A program made the translations under genes and the position numbers. The notes under the pieces are model-generated. The model searched no databases. It was not told where the DNA came from and saw only the letters and a list, made by a program, of their open reading frames with translations. From CATQGW01 sp965242565 (GTDB taxonomy: Bacteria > Chloroflexota > Dehalococcoidia > Bin125), in assembly GCA_965242565.1 (NCBI GenBank), contig OZ251457.1, positions 1,364,001 to 1,428,000 of the forward strand: a DNA stretch of 64,000 nt, given 5' to 3'. Each line of letters opens with the position of its first letter. Position 1 is the first letter of the stretch. Positions 46,001 to 54,899 of the stretch are shown in pieces.

Positions 46001-46523
46001 ATGCCTCTCCTTTTCGAGTCCTCGCGCGACCGTCCCGACGAACGCGCACTGCTCTCTCCACCACGCAATCTACACGATGACCCCCCATCAACGCACCCCC
46101 CAGACAAAAGGTTACCCACGCTTTACACCCGATGGGTCCACCAGATTCCACCGGCGGTCCACACGGGCGGGGACGGGGCGGCGGAGGGGAGGGTCCGTCG
46201 CCCCCTTCCGTCGCCCCCTTCCGTCGCCCCCTTCCGTCGCCCCAGACTTGATCTGGGGCCCAAGCCCAACTTTGTTCGCAGCGCGGGGTCCCGAGCCATC
46301 CGCTGACGCCGTTCGCGGGCTACTCGGCGCCCCGTGCCGCCAACGACCGCCGTATGGGCCCCAGATCAAGTCTGGGGCGACGGACCCCGGGGCGACGGAA
46401 TGGGGGCGAGGTGAGGGGGTCGGAGGTCGCTCGCGGCAGATTCCCGCTCGGGGGCGGGAATGACGGGGAACGGGGCGCGGGTGGCGGAAGTGGGGAGGGT
46501 GTGGGTGTGGCGGGGGGAGACAA
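46001..46523. repeat. Upstream region of the secreted-protein gene with 148-bp element
   Basis: After about 180 nt that should hold the promoter, there are three CGTCGCCCCCTTC units (period 15, about 46196-46234) leading into a complete composite element at 46235-46382 in reverse orientation. A GTCATTCCCGCC palindrome lies inverted at about 46440-46463. The 15-bp units copy the outer half of the element's terminal palindrome. Confidence 0.8.
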
Positions 46524-47081
46524 CTAGGGCAGGCGCTCAAGGATGGAGATCAGCAGCGCGATGATGGCGCCGAAGCCGCCGATCATCAGCGCGAAGGCCA
46601 GAGCGACTGCCCAGGTCAACATGTTGAACCGGCGATCGTTGCTCTCTTTGCGTTCGGCGAAGGTGCGCTCGATGCTCTCTTTGAGATCGTCGATCCGCTG
46701 GTGAACGGCTCTGAACTCGCGCTCGATGCTCTCCTTGAGATCGTCGATCCGCTGGTGAACCGTTTGGAACTCTTTGTCGACGGTCTCGAAACGGGCTTCG
46801 ACCAGCCGATCCTGCGCCAGCAAGCGCTCCTCGAGCTGCTCGAAGCGTCCGTCGATCAGCGCGAAGCGCCCCTCCATGACGTCGAGCCGGACTTCGATGC
46901 GGTCGAAACGACGGTCCACGCCGTCAAAGCGGCGGTCCACGTCGTCGAAACGGCGGTCGATGTCGGGCTGCTGCGCCACGCCGGCCAGGTCCCGCTCGAT
47001 CACCTCCGCCGCGCGACGGGCGATCGGCGCCTCGAAACCCGCCTCGATCAGCACATCGAACAGCGTCGGCTGGGTGACCAT
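46524..47081 (-). CDS. Coiled-coil protein with C-terminal membrane helix
   Basis: The start MVTQPTLFDVLIEAGF gives 185 residues. The head (IEAGFEAPIARRAAEVIERD) is followed by seven-residue repeats DRRFDDVDRRFDGVDRRFDR and two copies of HQRIDDLKESIER, then a membrane helix (TWAVALAFALMIGGFGAIIA). The pattern is that of DUF1640-type coiled-coil proteins. It shares its head type with the 58-residue protein at 16250. Confidence 0.72.
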   Translation of the reverse strand: MVTQPTLFDVLIEAGFEAPIARRAAEVIERDLAGVAQQPDIDRRFDDVDRRFDGVDRRFDRIEVRLDVMEGRFALIDGRFEQLEERLLAQDRLVEARFETVDKEFQTVHQRIDDLKESIEREFRAVHQRIDDLKESIERTFAERKESNDRRFNMLTWAVALAFALMIGGFGAIIALLISILERLP

Positions 47082-47580
47082 GCGCACAGTCTAGCGGGTT
47101 GGGGGCGCGGTTTCCGTTTCCGTCGCCCGGGATCCGTCGCCCCAGACTTGATCTGGGGCCCAAACCCAAGCCCCGCTCGCAGCGCGAGGGCTCGAGCCAT
47201 CCGCTGACGCCGTTCGCGGGCTACTCGGCGCCCCGTGCCGCCAACGACCGCCGTATGGGCCCCAGATCAAGTCTGGGGCGACGGATCCTGAGGGACGGAA
47301 TGGGGGGCGGAATGGGGGGCGGAGGCGGGATGGGGCAGATTCCCCCGTTCGGGCCGGGGGCAGGCTCCGCTCGGGGGCGGGAATGACGGGGAAAGGGGGG
47401 CGGAGATGGCGGAGGAGGAGGGGGCGGGAATGACGGGGAAAGGGAGGCGGGGATGGCGGAGGAAAGGGGGCGGGAATGACGGGGAAAGGGAGGCGGGGAT
47501 GGCGGGGAAAGGGAGGCGGGGATGGCGGGGAAAGGGAGGCGGGAATGACGAGAAAAGGGGGGCGGGGGTGGCGGATCTTG
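47082..47580. repeat. Repeat region with 148-bp element and 24-bp-type array
   Basis: A complete composite element in reverse orientation lies at 47136-47283, followed by GGATCCTGAGGG. From about 47390 to 47570 runs a degenerate direct repeat of GGCGGGGATGGCGGGGAAAG-like units of about 24 bp, again half-palindrome derived. No gene. Confidence 0.8.
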
Positions 47581-48093
47581 TCAGGCGCCGTCGGGTTGGT
47601 TGAGCAGTTCGGTGGCGATCAGGATCACGATGGCCTGTTGGCCTTCCTGGGCGATGCGCAGTTCGCCGCGGAAGGTGGGGTTGTCGGCGTCGCGGAAGTT
47701 GATGAAGTCGATGCCCACGCGGCGCGGGTCGGAAGTGACGGACCAGGGCGCGGCGTCGAGTTGGGAGCGGAACCAGGCGTAGAGGTCGTCGGCGTGCTCG
47801 GCGCTGCTCTGCCAGCCGAAGATCAGGCGGCGGGTGGTCTCGGTGTCGGTGAAGGCGGAGCCGAGCAGGTCGAGCGAGTCGCGCTGGGGGAAGTTGGGCG
47901 GGAGTTGGTCGACGGCGCCCTGGATGCGGACGTCGGCGGCGGCGGTGCGGTCGCTCTGGATCAGGTAGTTGCGGAAGAGGCGTTGGGCGGCGAGGCGCTC
48001 GGCGTCGTCGGAGTTGTCGCAGGCGGCGGCAACAGCTCCGACGAGGCCGAGCAGGGCGGCGAGCAGGATGGGCAGCAGTGCGATGCGGAGCAT
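47581..48093 (-). CDS. Putative lipoprotein of about 170 residues
   Basis: The start MLRIALLPILLAALL gives a signal peptide ending LVGAVAAAC, a lipobox. The frame upstream overlaps the tRNA and is not used. The mature part contains LIFGWQSSAEHADDLYAWFR and is rich in Asp/Arg, with no known domain. Probably anchored outside the membrane. Confidence 0.65.
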   Translation of the reverse strand: MLRIALLPILLAALLGLVGAVAAACDNSDDAERLAAQRLFRNYLIQSDRTAAADVRIQGAVDQLPPNFPQRDSLDLLGSAFTDTETTRRLIFGWQSSAEHADDLYAWFRSQLDAAPWSVTSDPRRVGIDFINFRDADNPTFRGELRIAQEGQQAIVILIATELLNQPDGA

Positions 48094-48111
48094 GGGCGTG
48101 TCGGTTTCCGG

Positions 48112-48189
48112 TGGGGTGGACGGCGGGATTCGAACCCGCGAATACCAGGGCCACAACCTGGCGCCTTAGGCCTCTAGGCGACGCCCACC
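48112..48189 (-). tRNA. tRNA-His (GTG)
   Basis: Acceptor GTGGGCG pairs with CGTCCAC (one G-U), the T arm is CGCGGGTTCGAATCCCGC, and the anticodon stem CCAGG/CCTGG holds loop TTGTGGC, anticodon GTG. An extra G before the acceptor faces C73, the identity element of tRNA-His. CCA is encoded. Confidence 0.95.
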
Positions 48190-48845
48190 GCGCAGAGGCG
48201 ATGGTATCACCGGCAGCGGGTTTTGCGCCTCCCCGTCGCCCCAGACGCAATTCCGTCGCCCCAGACTTGATCTGGGGCCCATACGGCGTCCGCGAGCGAG
48301 ACCAAGCCCCGAGGTTCCCCCGACGCCGTTCGCGCATCTCTTTCCCGTCATTCCCGCTCCTCTCTCTATTCCGTCATACCCGCGCTTGCCGCGGAGCCTG
48401 CCCCCGGCCCGAACGGGGGTATCTCGACGCGAGAGAGATCAGGCCCCGGAGTGCCTGCGAACGGTGTTGGCGGGTGGTTCGGGGCGTCGGTCCTGCGCGC
48501 AACGTTGGGTATGGGCCCCAGATCAAGTCTGGGGCGACGGATCCTGGGGGCGACGGAATGGGGGCGGAAGCGACGGTCGGAGGCCGCTCGTGGCAGATTC
48601 CCGCTCGGGGGCGGGAATGACGGGAGAAGGGGCGGGAATGACGGAGGTGGGGCGCGGGATGGGGCGCGGGGTGGGGCGCGGGAAGTGGCGCGGGATGGGG
48701 CGTCGAGTCGTCCTGCGAACGGTGTTGGCGGGTGGTTCGGGGCGTCGGTCCTGCGCGCAACGTTGGGTATGGGCCCCAGATCAAGTCTGGGGCGACGGAT
48801 CCTGGGGGACGAGAGGAAGAGAGGCGAGAGTGACGCGGAGGCCGG
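48190..48845. repeat. Repeat region with a duplicated 97-bp segment
   Basis: A left arm of the composite element starts at 48254 but its right arm is missing. A long-form CGTCATACCCGC palindrome is at about 48372-48427. The segment CCTGCGAACGGTGTTGGCGG to GGGGCGACGGATCCTGGGGG (about 97 bp) occurs twice, near 48456 and 48712, about 256 bp apart, and each ends in a right arm. A GTCATTCCCGCC palindrome is inverted at about 48598-48620. Confidence 0.8.
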
Positions 48846-50207
48846 TCAGGCGATGCGGTCGATGAGCAGGTTGGCGAGGCCCAGGAAGAAGAGGAAGCCG
48901 AGCACGTCGGTGACGGTGGTGACCAGGATGCCGGCGGCGAGCGCGGGGTCGGCGCCGGTGCGGCGCAGCAGCACGGGGATCAGCAGCCCGGCCAGGCCGG
49001 AGATGATCATCGTGGCGAGCATCGCCACCCCCACCGCGACGCCCAGCCAGGGGTTGCTCTGCCAGACCCAGCCGACCGCGCCGACGAGCAGGCCGAGCGC
49101 GATGCCGGTGACGATTCCGATCGCGATTTCGCGCGGCAGCACGGTGCGGTGGAAGCGGCGGTCGAACTCGCCCAGCGCCATCGCGCGGACGGTCAGCGTG
49201 GTGACCTGCATGCCGGCGTTGCCGCCCTGACCGGCGATGATCGGCAGGAAGATCGCCAGCGCGGCGACGCGGGCGAGCGTGTCCTCGAAGGCGGCTACGA
49301 CGGCGGCGGCGGCGAAAGCGGTGGCGAGGTTGAGCAGCAGCCAGGGCAGGCGCCGGCGCACGGCCGTGTCGATCGGCGCGGTCAGCGCTTCGTCGTCGAC
49401 CAGACCGACCAGCCGGAACATGTCGGAGGTGGCTTCCTCTTGCGCGATCTGGAGCAGATCGTCGGCCGTGGTGACGCCGACCAGGCGTCCGTCCCGGTCG
49501 ACCACGGGCAGCGCGTGGAGTCCGTAGCGTTGCAGGATTTGCAGGGCTTCTTCCTGATGGGTGTCGGTGGCGACGCTGGGGCCGGCTTCGGTCATCAGCT
49601 CGCGCAGGTGGGTGTGGGGGCGGGCGGTGATCAGGTCGTGGAGGTGGACGCTGCCGAGCAGTTGGGCGGCGGAGTCGACGACGTAGATGAGGTCGCGGAC
49701 GGTGGGCGCGGCGGCGGCGGTGGCGCGCAGGTGGTCGATGGCCTGCTGGGCGCTGTCGTGCGGTCCGAGCGTAATAATTTCGGGGGCCATGATGCCGCCG
49801 GCGGAGTCGTCGTCGTGCTCCAGCAGCGGCTCGACCAGTTCGGCGCTGGGCAGCTGGTCGAGCACGGCGCTGGCGGCTGCTTCGGGGATCGCCTGGAGCA
49901 CATCAGCGGCGCGGTGGGCGGGGGTTTCGTCGAGCGCTTCGGCGAGCCGGTCGAGCTCGACATCGGGCGCGACCTGTTCGAGTTCGTCGGGCGTGAGGAA
50001 CTCGAGGATCAGGGAGAGCGAGGAGCTATCGATGTGGTCGAGCAGGCGTCGTCGTTCGTCGGTGGAGAGCGCGGCGAGCACATCGGCCTGGTCGGCGGGG
50101 TGGAGCAGGCGGAGGCGCTGCGCGGCCGCTTCGAGGTCGCCCGCGTCGACGCGGGCGACCGCATCCCAGACGCCGGCGGCGTCGGGTCGTTCGGAGGGGC
50201 GTTTCAC
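48846..50207 (-). CDS. mgtE: Magnesium transporter MgtE
   Basis: A GTG start with GGAG nine bases upstream; 453 residues. The MgtE N domain (about 15-140) includes LHPADQADVLAALSTDERRR; it is followed by a CBS pair (about 145-265, IMAPEIITLGPHDSAQQAID and DGRLVGVTTADDLLQ), a plug helix, and five membrane helices with AIFLPIIAGQGGNAGMQVTT, the ion-pore signature. A cation channel that closes when the CBS and N domains bind Mg2+. No obvious M-box riboswitch precedes it; the upstream region is filled with repeats. Confidence 0.95.
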   Translation of the reverse strand: MKRPSERPDAAGVWDAVARVDAGDLEAAAQRLRLLHPADQADVLAALSTDERRRLLDHIDSSSLSLILEFLTPDELEQVAPDVELDRLAEALDETPAHRAADVLQAIPEAAASAVLDQLPSAELVEPLLEHDDDSAGGIMAPEIITLGPHDSAQQAIDHLRATAAAAPTVRDLIYVVDSAAQLLGSVHLHDLITARPHTHLRELMTEAGPSVATDTHQEEALQILQRYGLHALPVVDRDGRLVGVTTADDLLQIAQEEATSDMFRLVGLVDDEALTAPIDTAVRRRLPWLLLNLATAFAAAAVVAAFEDTLARVAALAIFLPIIAGQGGNAGMQVTTLTVRAMALGEFDRRFHRTVLPREIAIGIVTGIALGLLVGAVGWVWQSNPWLGVAVGVAMLATMIISGLAGLLIPVLLRRTGADPALAAGILVTTVTDVLGFLFFLGLANLLIDRIA

Positions 50208-50712
50208 GTGTTCACTCCTCCGTCATTCCCGCGCCCACCTCCGTCATACCCGCGCCCACCTCCGTCATACCCGCGCCCACCTCCGTCATACCCGCGCTTG
50301 CCGCGGGTATCTCCCCGCGCACCCTCCAACCCCCGCGTCCCCAGGATCCGTCGCCCCAGACTTGATCTGGGGCCCATACGGCGTTCGTGAGCGAGACCAA
50401 GCCCCGGAGTTCCTGCGAACGGCATCGGCCGGCTGCTCGGGACCCCCGCGCCGCGCGCCACGTTGGGTTTGGGCCCCAGATCAAGTCTGGGGCGACGGAA
50501 GGGGGGCGGAAGGGGCGTCGAGAGGCGGCTCGGGGCTGTTGCGCTGCGAGCGGGGAGATTCCCGCTCGGGGGCGGGAATGACAGGGAAAGGGGGGGCGGG
50601 AATGACAGGGAAAGGGGGGGCGGGAATGACAGGGAAAGGGGGGGCGGGAATGACGGATAAAGGGGGCGACGGAATTTGGGACGACGGAGGGCGGGCTGTA
50701 CATTAGGGGTAG
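50208..50712. repeat. Repeat region between mgtE and tRNA-Arg
   Basis: Four CTCCGTCATACCCGCGCCCAC units (21 bp, the first with ATTCC) run from about 50216 into a complete CGTCATACCCGCGCTTGCCG palindrome (about 50282-50312). Then a composite element (forward) occupies 50349-50497, a GTCATTCCCGC palindrome is inverted at about 50557-50581, and a run of 24-bp GCGGGAATGACAGGGAAAGG-type units continues to about 50660. Confidence 0.85.
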
Positions 50713-50788
50713 GCGCCCGTAGCTCAGCGGACAGAGCACCAGGCTTCGGACCTGGCGGTCGGGGGTTCGACTCCCTCCGGGCGTGCCA
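50713..50788 (+). tRNA. tRNA-Arg (TCG)
   Basis: A 76-nt gene with acceptor GCGCCCG/CGGGCGT, D arm AGCTCAGCGGACAGAGC, anticodon stem CCAGG/CCTGG around CTTCGGA (anticodon TCG), T arm GGGGGTTCGACTCCCTC and an encoded CCA. Confidence 0.95.
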
Positions 50789-50846
50789 TTGCGCCGACTC
50801 AACCGCGCCGCGCCGGCGGCGCGGCCCGAGGCCGACGGAGGTTCCG

Positions 50847-52154
50847 ATGTTTATCTCGTGGTTCACCGAACGCCCGTATCAGGACCCGCAGGCCAGCTGG
50901 TGGGGGCGCACCGGGCGCCGCCTCACGGACCTCGACTCCTCGAACGAAGAATACGATCCGCGGCTGGGCGCGGACCTCTATCACCGCTACCTCGATGAGG
51001 CGGTCGCCGCCGAGCGCGCCGGCTTCGACGGCATCGTGCTCAACGAGCACCACTCGACGCCGTTCTGCATGGGCTCGGTCATCAATGTCGAAGCCGCCAT
51101 CCTCGCCCGCATCACCGAGCGGGCCAAAATCTGTCTGCTGGGCAACATTCTGCCGATCTGGGACGATCCGCTCTGGCTGGCGGAGACGCTGGCGCAGATC
51201 GACATGATCTCCGGCGGGCGGCTGATCACCGGCTGGGTGCGCGGCACCGGGCGCGAGAGCCTCGCCCACAACTCGCCCTCCCCGTACAACTGGGAGCGCT
51301 ATCAGGAGGCGCACGACTTCGTGGTCAAGGCCTGGACCGAGGCGGGGCCGTTCCGCTGGGAGGGCGAGCACTACCAGTACCGCTACGTCAATCCATGGTC
51401 GCGTCCGCTCCAGCGTCCGCATCCGCCGATCTGGATTCCCGGCGCGGTCAGCCAGCGCACCGTCGCCTGGGCGGCGGAGCGCCGCTACCCCTACATCATG
51501 CTGGCGACGCGGCTCGCGCCGACGCGCGACTCGTTCGCCTACTACGACCAGGTCGCCCGCGAGTTCGGCTACGAAGCCGGACCGCAGCACCGCGGCTATC
51601 TCTGGAAGGTGCATGTGGACGAAACCGAAGAACTCGCCGAAGAAGTCGGCCGCAAATACCTGACCGGCCCGGGCAACATCTTCCTCGAAGGCAGCCGCGG
51701 CGACGTGAAGCGGCACATCCAGAATCTGCCCGGCATCATCGACCGCAAGCGCCTGCTCCCCACCGCCGGCGTGCGCCATGTGGAGGAATCGCGCGGCACC
51801 GTCAACCCCGACGAATACCGACCGCTCACCCTCGACTCGGCTACCACCTTCGAGCCCGTCGACGACACCTACCAGGGCCTGACCGAGGCCTACAGCATCA
51901 TCTCCGGCACGCCCAAAACCGTGCTGCCGAAAATCCGCCACGTGCTCGAGTACCTGCGCCCCGGCAGCATCACTTTCTGGGACGGCGACGGCTCAATGTC
52001 GCACGAGGACACGATGCGCTCCCTCCGCCTGATGGGCGAGGAGGTGCTGCCCGCCGTCCGCGAAATGGGCGAAGAGCTGGGCCTCACCGGCCCCTTCGAT
52101 CTAGAGGAGGACGCCGAGCCGGTAGGCATTTCCCCCGCCGCCCTGAAAAGCTGA
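50847..52154 (+). CDS. LLM-class flavin-dependent oxidoreductase (large type)
   Basis: The start MFISWFTERPYQDPQ, preceded by GGAGG, gives 435 residues; the frame upstream runs through the tRNA. Luciferase-like features: AERAGFDGIVLNEHHSTPFC (about 60), KICLLGNILPIWDDPLWLAE, MISGGRLITGWVRGTGRESL and PYIMLATRLAPTRDSFAYYD. It is larger than the F420 enzyme at 16488 and more like the bacterial luciferase/monooxygenase branch using FMNH2. Substrate unknown. Confidence 0.85.
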   Translation: MFISWFTERPYQDPQASWWGRTGRRLTDLDSSNEEYDPRLGADLYHRYLDEAVAAERAGFDGIVLNEHHSTPFCMGSVINVEAAILARITERAKICLLGNILPIWDDPLWLAETLAQIDMISGGRLITGWVRGTGRESLAHNSPSPYNWERYQEAHDFVVKAWTEAGPFRWEGEHYQYRYVNPWSRPLQRPHPPIWIPGAVSQRTVAWAAERRYPYIMLATRLAPTRDSFAYYDQVAREFGYEAGPQHRGYLWKVHVDETEELAEEVGRKYLTGPGNIFLEGSRGDVKRHIQNLPGIIDRKRLLPTAGVRHVEESRGTVNPDEYRPLTLDSATTFEPVDDTYQGLTEAYSIISGTPKTVLPKIRHVLEYLRPGSITFWDGDGSMSHEDTMRSLRLMGEEVLPAVREMGEELGLTGPFDLEEDAEPVGISPAALKS

Positions 52155-52194
52155 CGGCGCTTCCCACCCCCGGCACCGCCATCCCCACCCCTCT

Positions 52195-52255
52195 TCCCCG
52201 TCATTCCCGCCCCTCTTCCCCGTCATTCCCGCCCCCGAGCGGGAATGACGGAAGC
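52195..52255. repeat. GTCATTCCCGCC palindrome with one half-unit
   Basis: One half-site (CCCCGTCATTCCCGCCCCT) is followed by a full palindrome CCCGTCATTCCCGCCCCCGA and GCGGGAATGACGG, between the LLM and SIMPL genes. Confidence 0.75.
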
Positions 52256-52267
52256 GTGAACCGCCGC

Positions 52268-53056
52268 CTAGCGCGCGGAGAATGTCGCGCGCACCGTCAC
52301 GCTGACGGACTCCTGGCCGCCGCGAATCTGCGGGGCCACGGTGAAGCTCTCGGCGGCATCGCCGGCTGCTTCAGCCTGCTCTTCCGCCTCGATCGGGCTG
52401 AGCGGGTTGGCGATCGAGATCTCGAGCGTGTCGATGACCATCTTGCCCAGCTCGGCGGCGATGGCGTCGGCCGTGGCGCGGGCGTCGCGGATCGCGGCCA
52501 GCAGCACCTCGCGCTCAACCGCAGCGCGGTTGGAGGTGGAGAAGGACACGTTGTTGATCTCGACCGCGCCCTCGCCGGCGCTCACGATCGCATCGATCAC
52601 GCTGCCCGCCGAGTCGGTGCCCTCGACGCGCAGCGTGAGCAGATGGCTGTAGCGGAAGCCGCGCGAGACGCGGCCGTTCTCCGTCCAGTCGAACTCCTCA
52701 CGCAGCGAAACGTTGCGGGTGAAGATCATGTCGGCGTCGACGCCGCCCATCCAGCCGAGCCGGGTGGTGATCGCGGCGAGCGCGAGTTCCGCGCGCTGCA
52801 CAGAGACCTGCGCGCTATCGGCGAGCGCGCTGACCGTGAAATCGATCGTTGTTTGGTCGGTCGTCAGCGAGCGCGACGCCGCGCCCGTGACGGAGATGGT
52901 CGTCGCGACGGCCTCATCGTCGGAGTGCCCATCGGCATGCCCGTCGGCCTGCGCGCCGCCCAGCGTGAGCAGCGCGATGATCACTGCGGTGCTCAGGGCA
53001 GTGAGCGCCGCCAGCGCGGCGCCGCCGATCATGCGGGTGGTCCTGCGAGTAATCAT
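52268..53056 (-). CDS. SIMPL-domain (DUF541) secreted protein
   Basis: A 262-residue protein with a signal peptide (TRRTTRMIGGAALAALTALS, then a hydrophobic run to about residue 37) and the SIMPL/DUF541 pattern: ISVTGAASRSLTTDQTTIDF, GFRYSHLLTLRVEGTDSAGS and INNVSFSTSNRAAVEREVLL followed by AIRDARATADAIAAELG. The C-terminus (VSVTVRATFSAR) closes the domain. Periplasmic or surface; several relatives bind small ligands, but the function is unknown. Confidence 0.85.
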   Translation of the reverse strand: MITRRTTRMIGGAALAALTALSTAVIIALLTLGGAQADGHADGHSDDEAVATTISVTGAASRSLTTDQTTIDFTVSALADSAQVSVQRAELALAAITTRLGWMGGVDADMIFTRNVSLREEFDWTENGRVSRGFRYSHLLTLRVEGTDSAGSVIDAIVSAGEGAVEINNVSFSTSNRAAVEREVLLAAIRDARATADAIAAELGKMVIDTLEISIANPLSPIEAEEQAEAAGDAAESFTVAPQIRGGQESVSVTVRATFSAR

Positions 53057-53102
53057 CTTGGCCTCCTTCTGCGTTGCTGCTCGCGTCGTGCGCTACAGCG
53101 TA

Positions 53103-53864
53103 CTAACGCCGCTCAGCCCCGGAGTGTTCCCCTTCCGCCGCGCCCAGATGCTCCGCGAAAAACGCCAACATCCGCCGCCAGCTGTCCTCCGCCGACTCGC
53201 GGTGGTAGCCCAGCGCCAGCCGCCCGCGCCGCATCAGCGCCCGCAGCGGGCGCGGCCCGCCCAGCTGGTTCATGTAGGAGTGCCCGGCGTCGGGATAGAC
53301 CTCGATGTCGTGCGACACATTGAGCGCCTCAAGGTGCTCGCGCAGGCGCCCGGGCTGCTCCGCAAACATCCGATCGCGTCCGCCGTAGCCGGCTACGACG
53401 GGGCAGATCCCGTCAATCTCCTCCGCCCTACGCGGCACCCGCCCGTAGAAGACCGCAGCCGCGCCGACCGGCGCGCGCACCGCGTGCAGGATCGCGAACG
53501 ATCCGCCCATACAGAAGCCCGCCACCCCCAGCCGGGCCGAATCCACGCCCTCCAGCCCCGCCAGATAGCGCTGCGCCGCCTCAAGATCCGCGAACACCCG
53601 CCCCGTGCCGCTCTCCAGCGAGCGCATCGTGCGCCTGATGCAGATCGGCTTGGGTGGGCCCACCGAATACAGATCCGGCGCAAGCGCCGTATAGCCGTGC
53701 TCCGCGAAGCGCAGCGCGATCCGACGGATGTCCTCGTTCAGCCCACCCAACTCGTGCAGCACCAGCAGCCCCGGAGCTCCCTTGCCCCGATCGTCCGGCA
53801 GCGCCAGCGCGGCCCGCATCTCCCCGTCCGAAACCGGCACGTCCACATCTCTGATCTGCGGCAT
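53103..53864 (-). CDS. Dienelactone hydrolase-family protein
   Basis: A 253-residue alpha/beta hydrolase. LLVLHELGGLNEDIRRIALR (oxyanion loop), LGVAGFCMGGSFAILHA (nucleophile in GFCMGG, a cysteine as in dienelactone hydrolase), PVVAGYGGRDRMF and a C-terminal DAGHSYMNQLGG with the catalytic histidine. Likely a cytoplasmic lactone or ester hydrolase. Divergent from the enoyl-CoA hydratase at 53959. Confidence 0.88.
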   Translation of the reverse strand: MPQIRDVDVPVSDGEMRAALALPDDRGKGAPGLLVLHELGGLNEDIRRIALRFAEHGYTALAPDLYSVGPPKPICIRRTMRSLESGTGRVFADLEAAQRYLAGLEGVDSARLGVAGFCMGGSFAILHAVRAPVGAAAVFYGRVPRRAEEIDGICPVVAGYGGRDRMFAEQPGRLREHLEALNVSHDIEVYPDAGHSYMNQLGGPRPLRALMRRGRLALGYHRESAEDSWRRMLAFFAEHLGAAEGEHSGAERR

Positions 53865-53958
53865 TGGAATCGCCTCCCCTCGCAGCGATCATACGGGCGC
53901 GCGATAGACTGTTCCCGCCCACCAACCGCGCGCGCAGCACGCAACGGAGGAACGACGA

Positions 53959-54747
53959 ATGCCCGCATACGAAACGCTCGCCTGGGACCTGACCGACGGC
54001 GTCGCCACGATCGCCTTCAATCGCCCCGAAGCCGCCAACGCCCTCACCATGCGGATGGGCGAAGAGCTGATGGACGCCTCGATCCGCTGCGACGACGACC
54101 CCGATGTGCGCGCCGTCGTGCTAACCGGCACGGGCCGCATGTTCTGCGCCGGCGCCGACCTCAAGGCCTTCCCGCCCGCCGGCCCGGAAATGGCCACCGA
54201 GATCAAGCTGCTCACCACCTACCTGCACGCCGCCGTCTCCCGCTTCGCGCGGATGAACGCGCCGCTGATCTGCGCGATCAACGGCACCGCCGCCGGCGCG
54301 GGCTTCAGCCTCGCCCTGATCGGCGACCTCGCCATCGCCGCCGAGTCCGCCCGCTTCACGATGGCCTACTCCCGCATCGCCCTCACGCCCGACGGCTCCT
54401 CCACCTACTTCCTGCCCCGCATGGTCGGCCTGCGTCGCTCGCTCGAACTCTCGATGACCAACCGCATGCTCTCCGCCCAGGAAGCGCTCGACTGGGGCAT
54501 GCTCAACCGCGTCGTCCCCGACGACGAGCTGCAAAGTGCCGCGGCGGCGCTGGGCGCACAGCTGGCCGCCGGCCCCACCGACACCATCGGCGCGGCCAAG
54601 CGCCTCTACCACGCATCCTTCAACGACACCCTCGAATCCCAGATGGAGCAGGAAACCCGCGCCATCACCGACGCCGCCCGCCGCCCCGAAGCCGTCGAGG
54701 GCCTCGCCGCCTTCCTCGAAAAGCGCGACCCCAACTTCCACGGCTAG
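53959..54747 (+). CDS. Enoyl-CoA hydratase/isomerase-family protein
   Basis: A 262-residue crotonase-fold protein: GVATIAFNRPEAANALTMRM, FCAGADLKAF (first oxyanion-hole loop), INGTAAGAGFSLALIGDLAI (second), then FTMAYSRIALTPDGSSTYFL. The position usually held by a catalytic glutamate in hydratases (after the PDGG turn) reads PDGSSTY, so an isomerase or other activity is possible. Preceded by GGAGG. Confidence 0.88.
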   Translation: MPAYETLAWDLTDGVATIAFNRPEAANALTMRMGEELMDASIRCDDDPDVRAVVLTGTGRMFCAGADLKAFPPAGPEMATEIKLLTTYLHAAVSRFARMNAPLICAINGTAAGAGFSLALIGDLAIAAESARFTMAYSRIALTPDGSSTYFLPRMVGLRRSLELSMTNRMLSAQEALDWGMLNRVVPDDELQSAAAALGAQLAAGPTDTIGAAKRLYHASFNDTLESQMEQETRAITDAARRPEAVEGLAAFLEKRDPNFHG

Positions 54748-54899
54748 CGCCTGATCACATAAGTTCGCCTGCCGTCGGCGCCCTCCCTCCCATCCGTCTC
54801 CCCGCGCTCACCCCGTCATACCCGCGCTGAAGAATCCGTCATACCCGCGCTTGCCGCGGGTATCTCGCCGTGACCAGCACCAACACCGCCCCCACTCCG
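54748..54899. repeat. Short palindromic repeat cluster
   Basis: A segment TTCGCCTGCCGTCGGCGCCC (about 54764-54798) is repeated with few changes at about 60059-60094. It is followed by a half and a full CGTCATACCCGCGCTTGCCG palindrome (about 54818-54870). Confidence 0.7.

Noticed and set aside
48190..50207. M-box riboswitch for mgtE
   Set aside because: The region upstream of mgtE (above 50207) is filled with REP-like palindromes and I could not fit an M-box fold.
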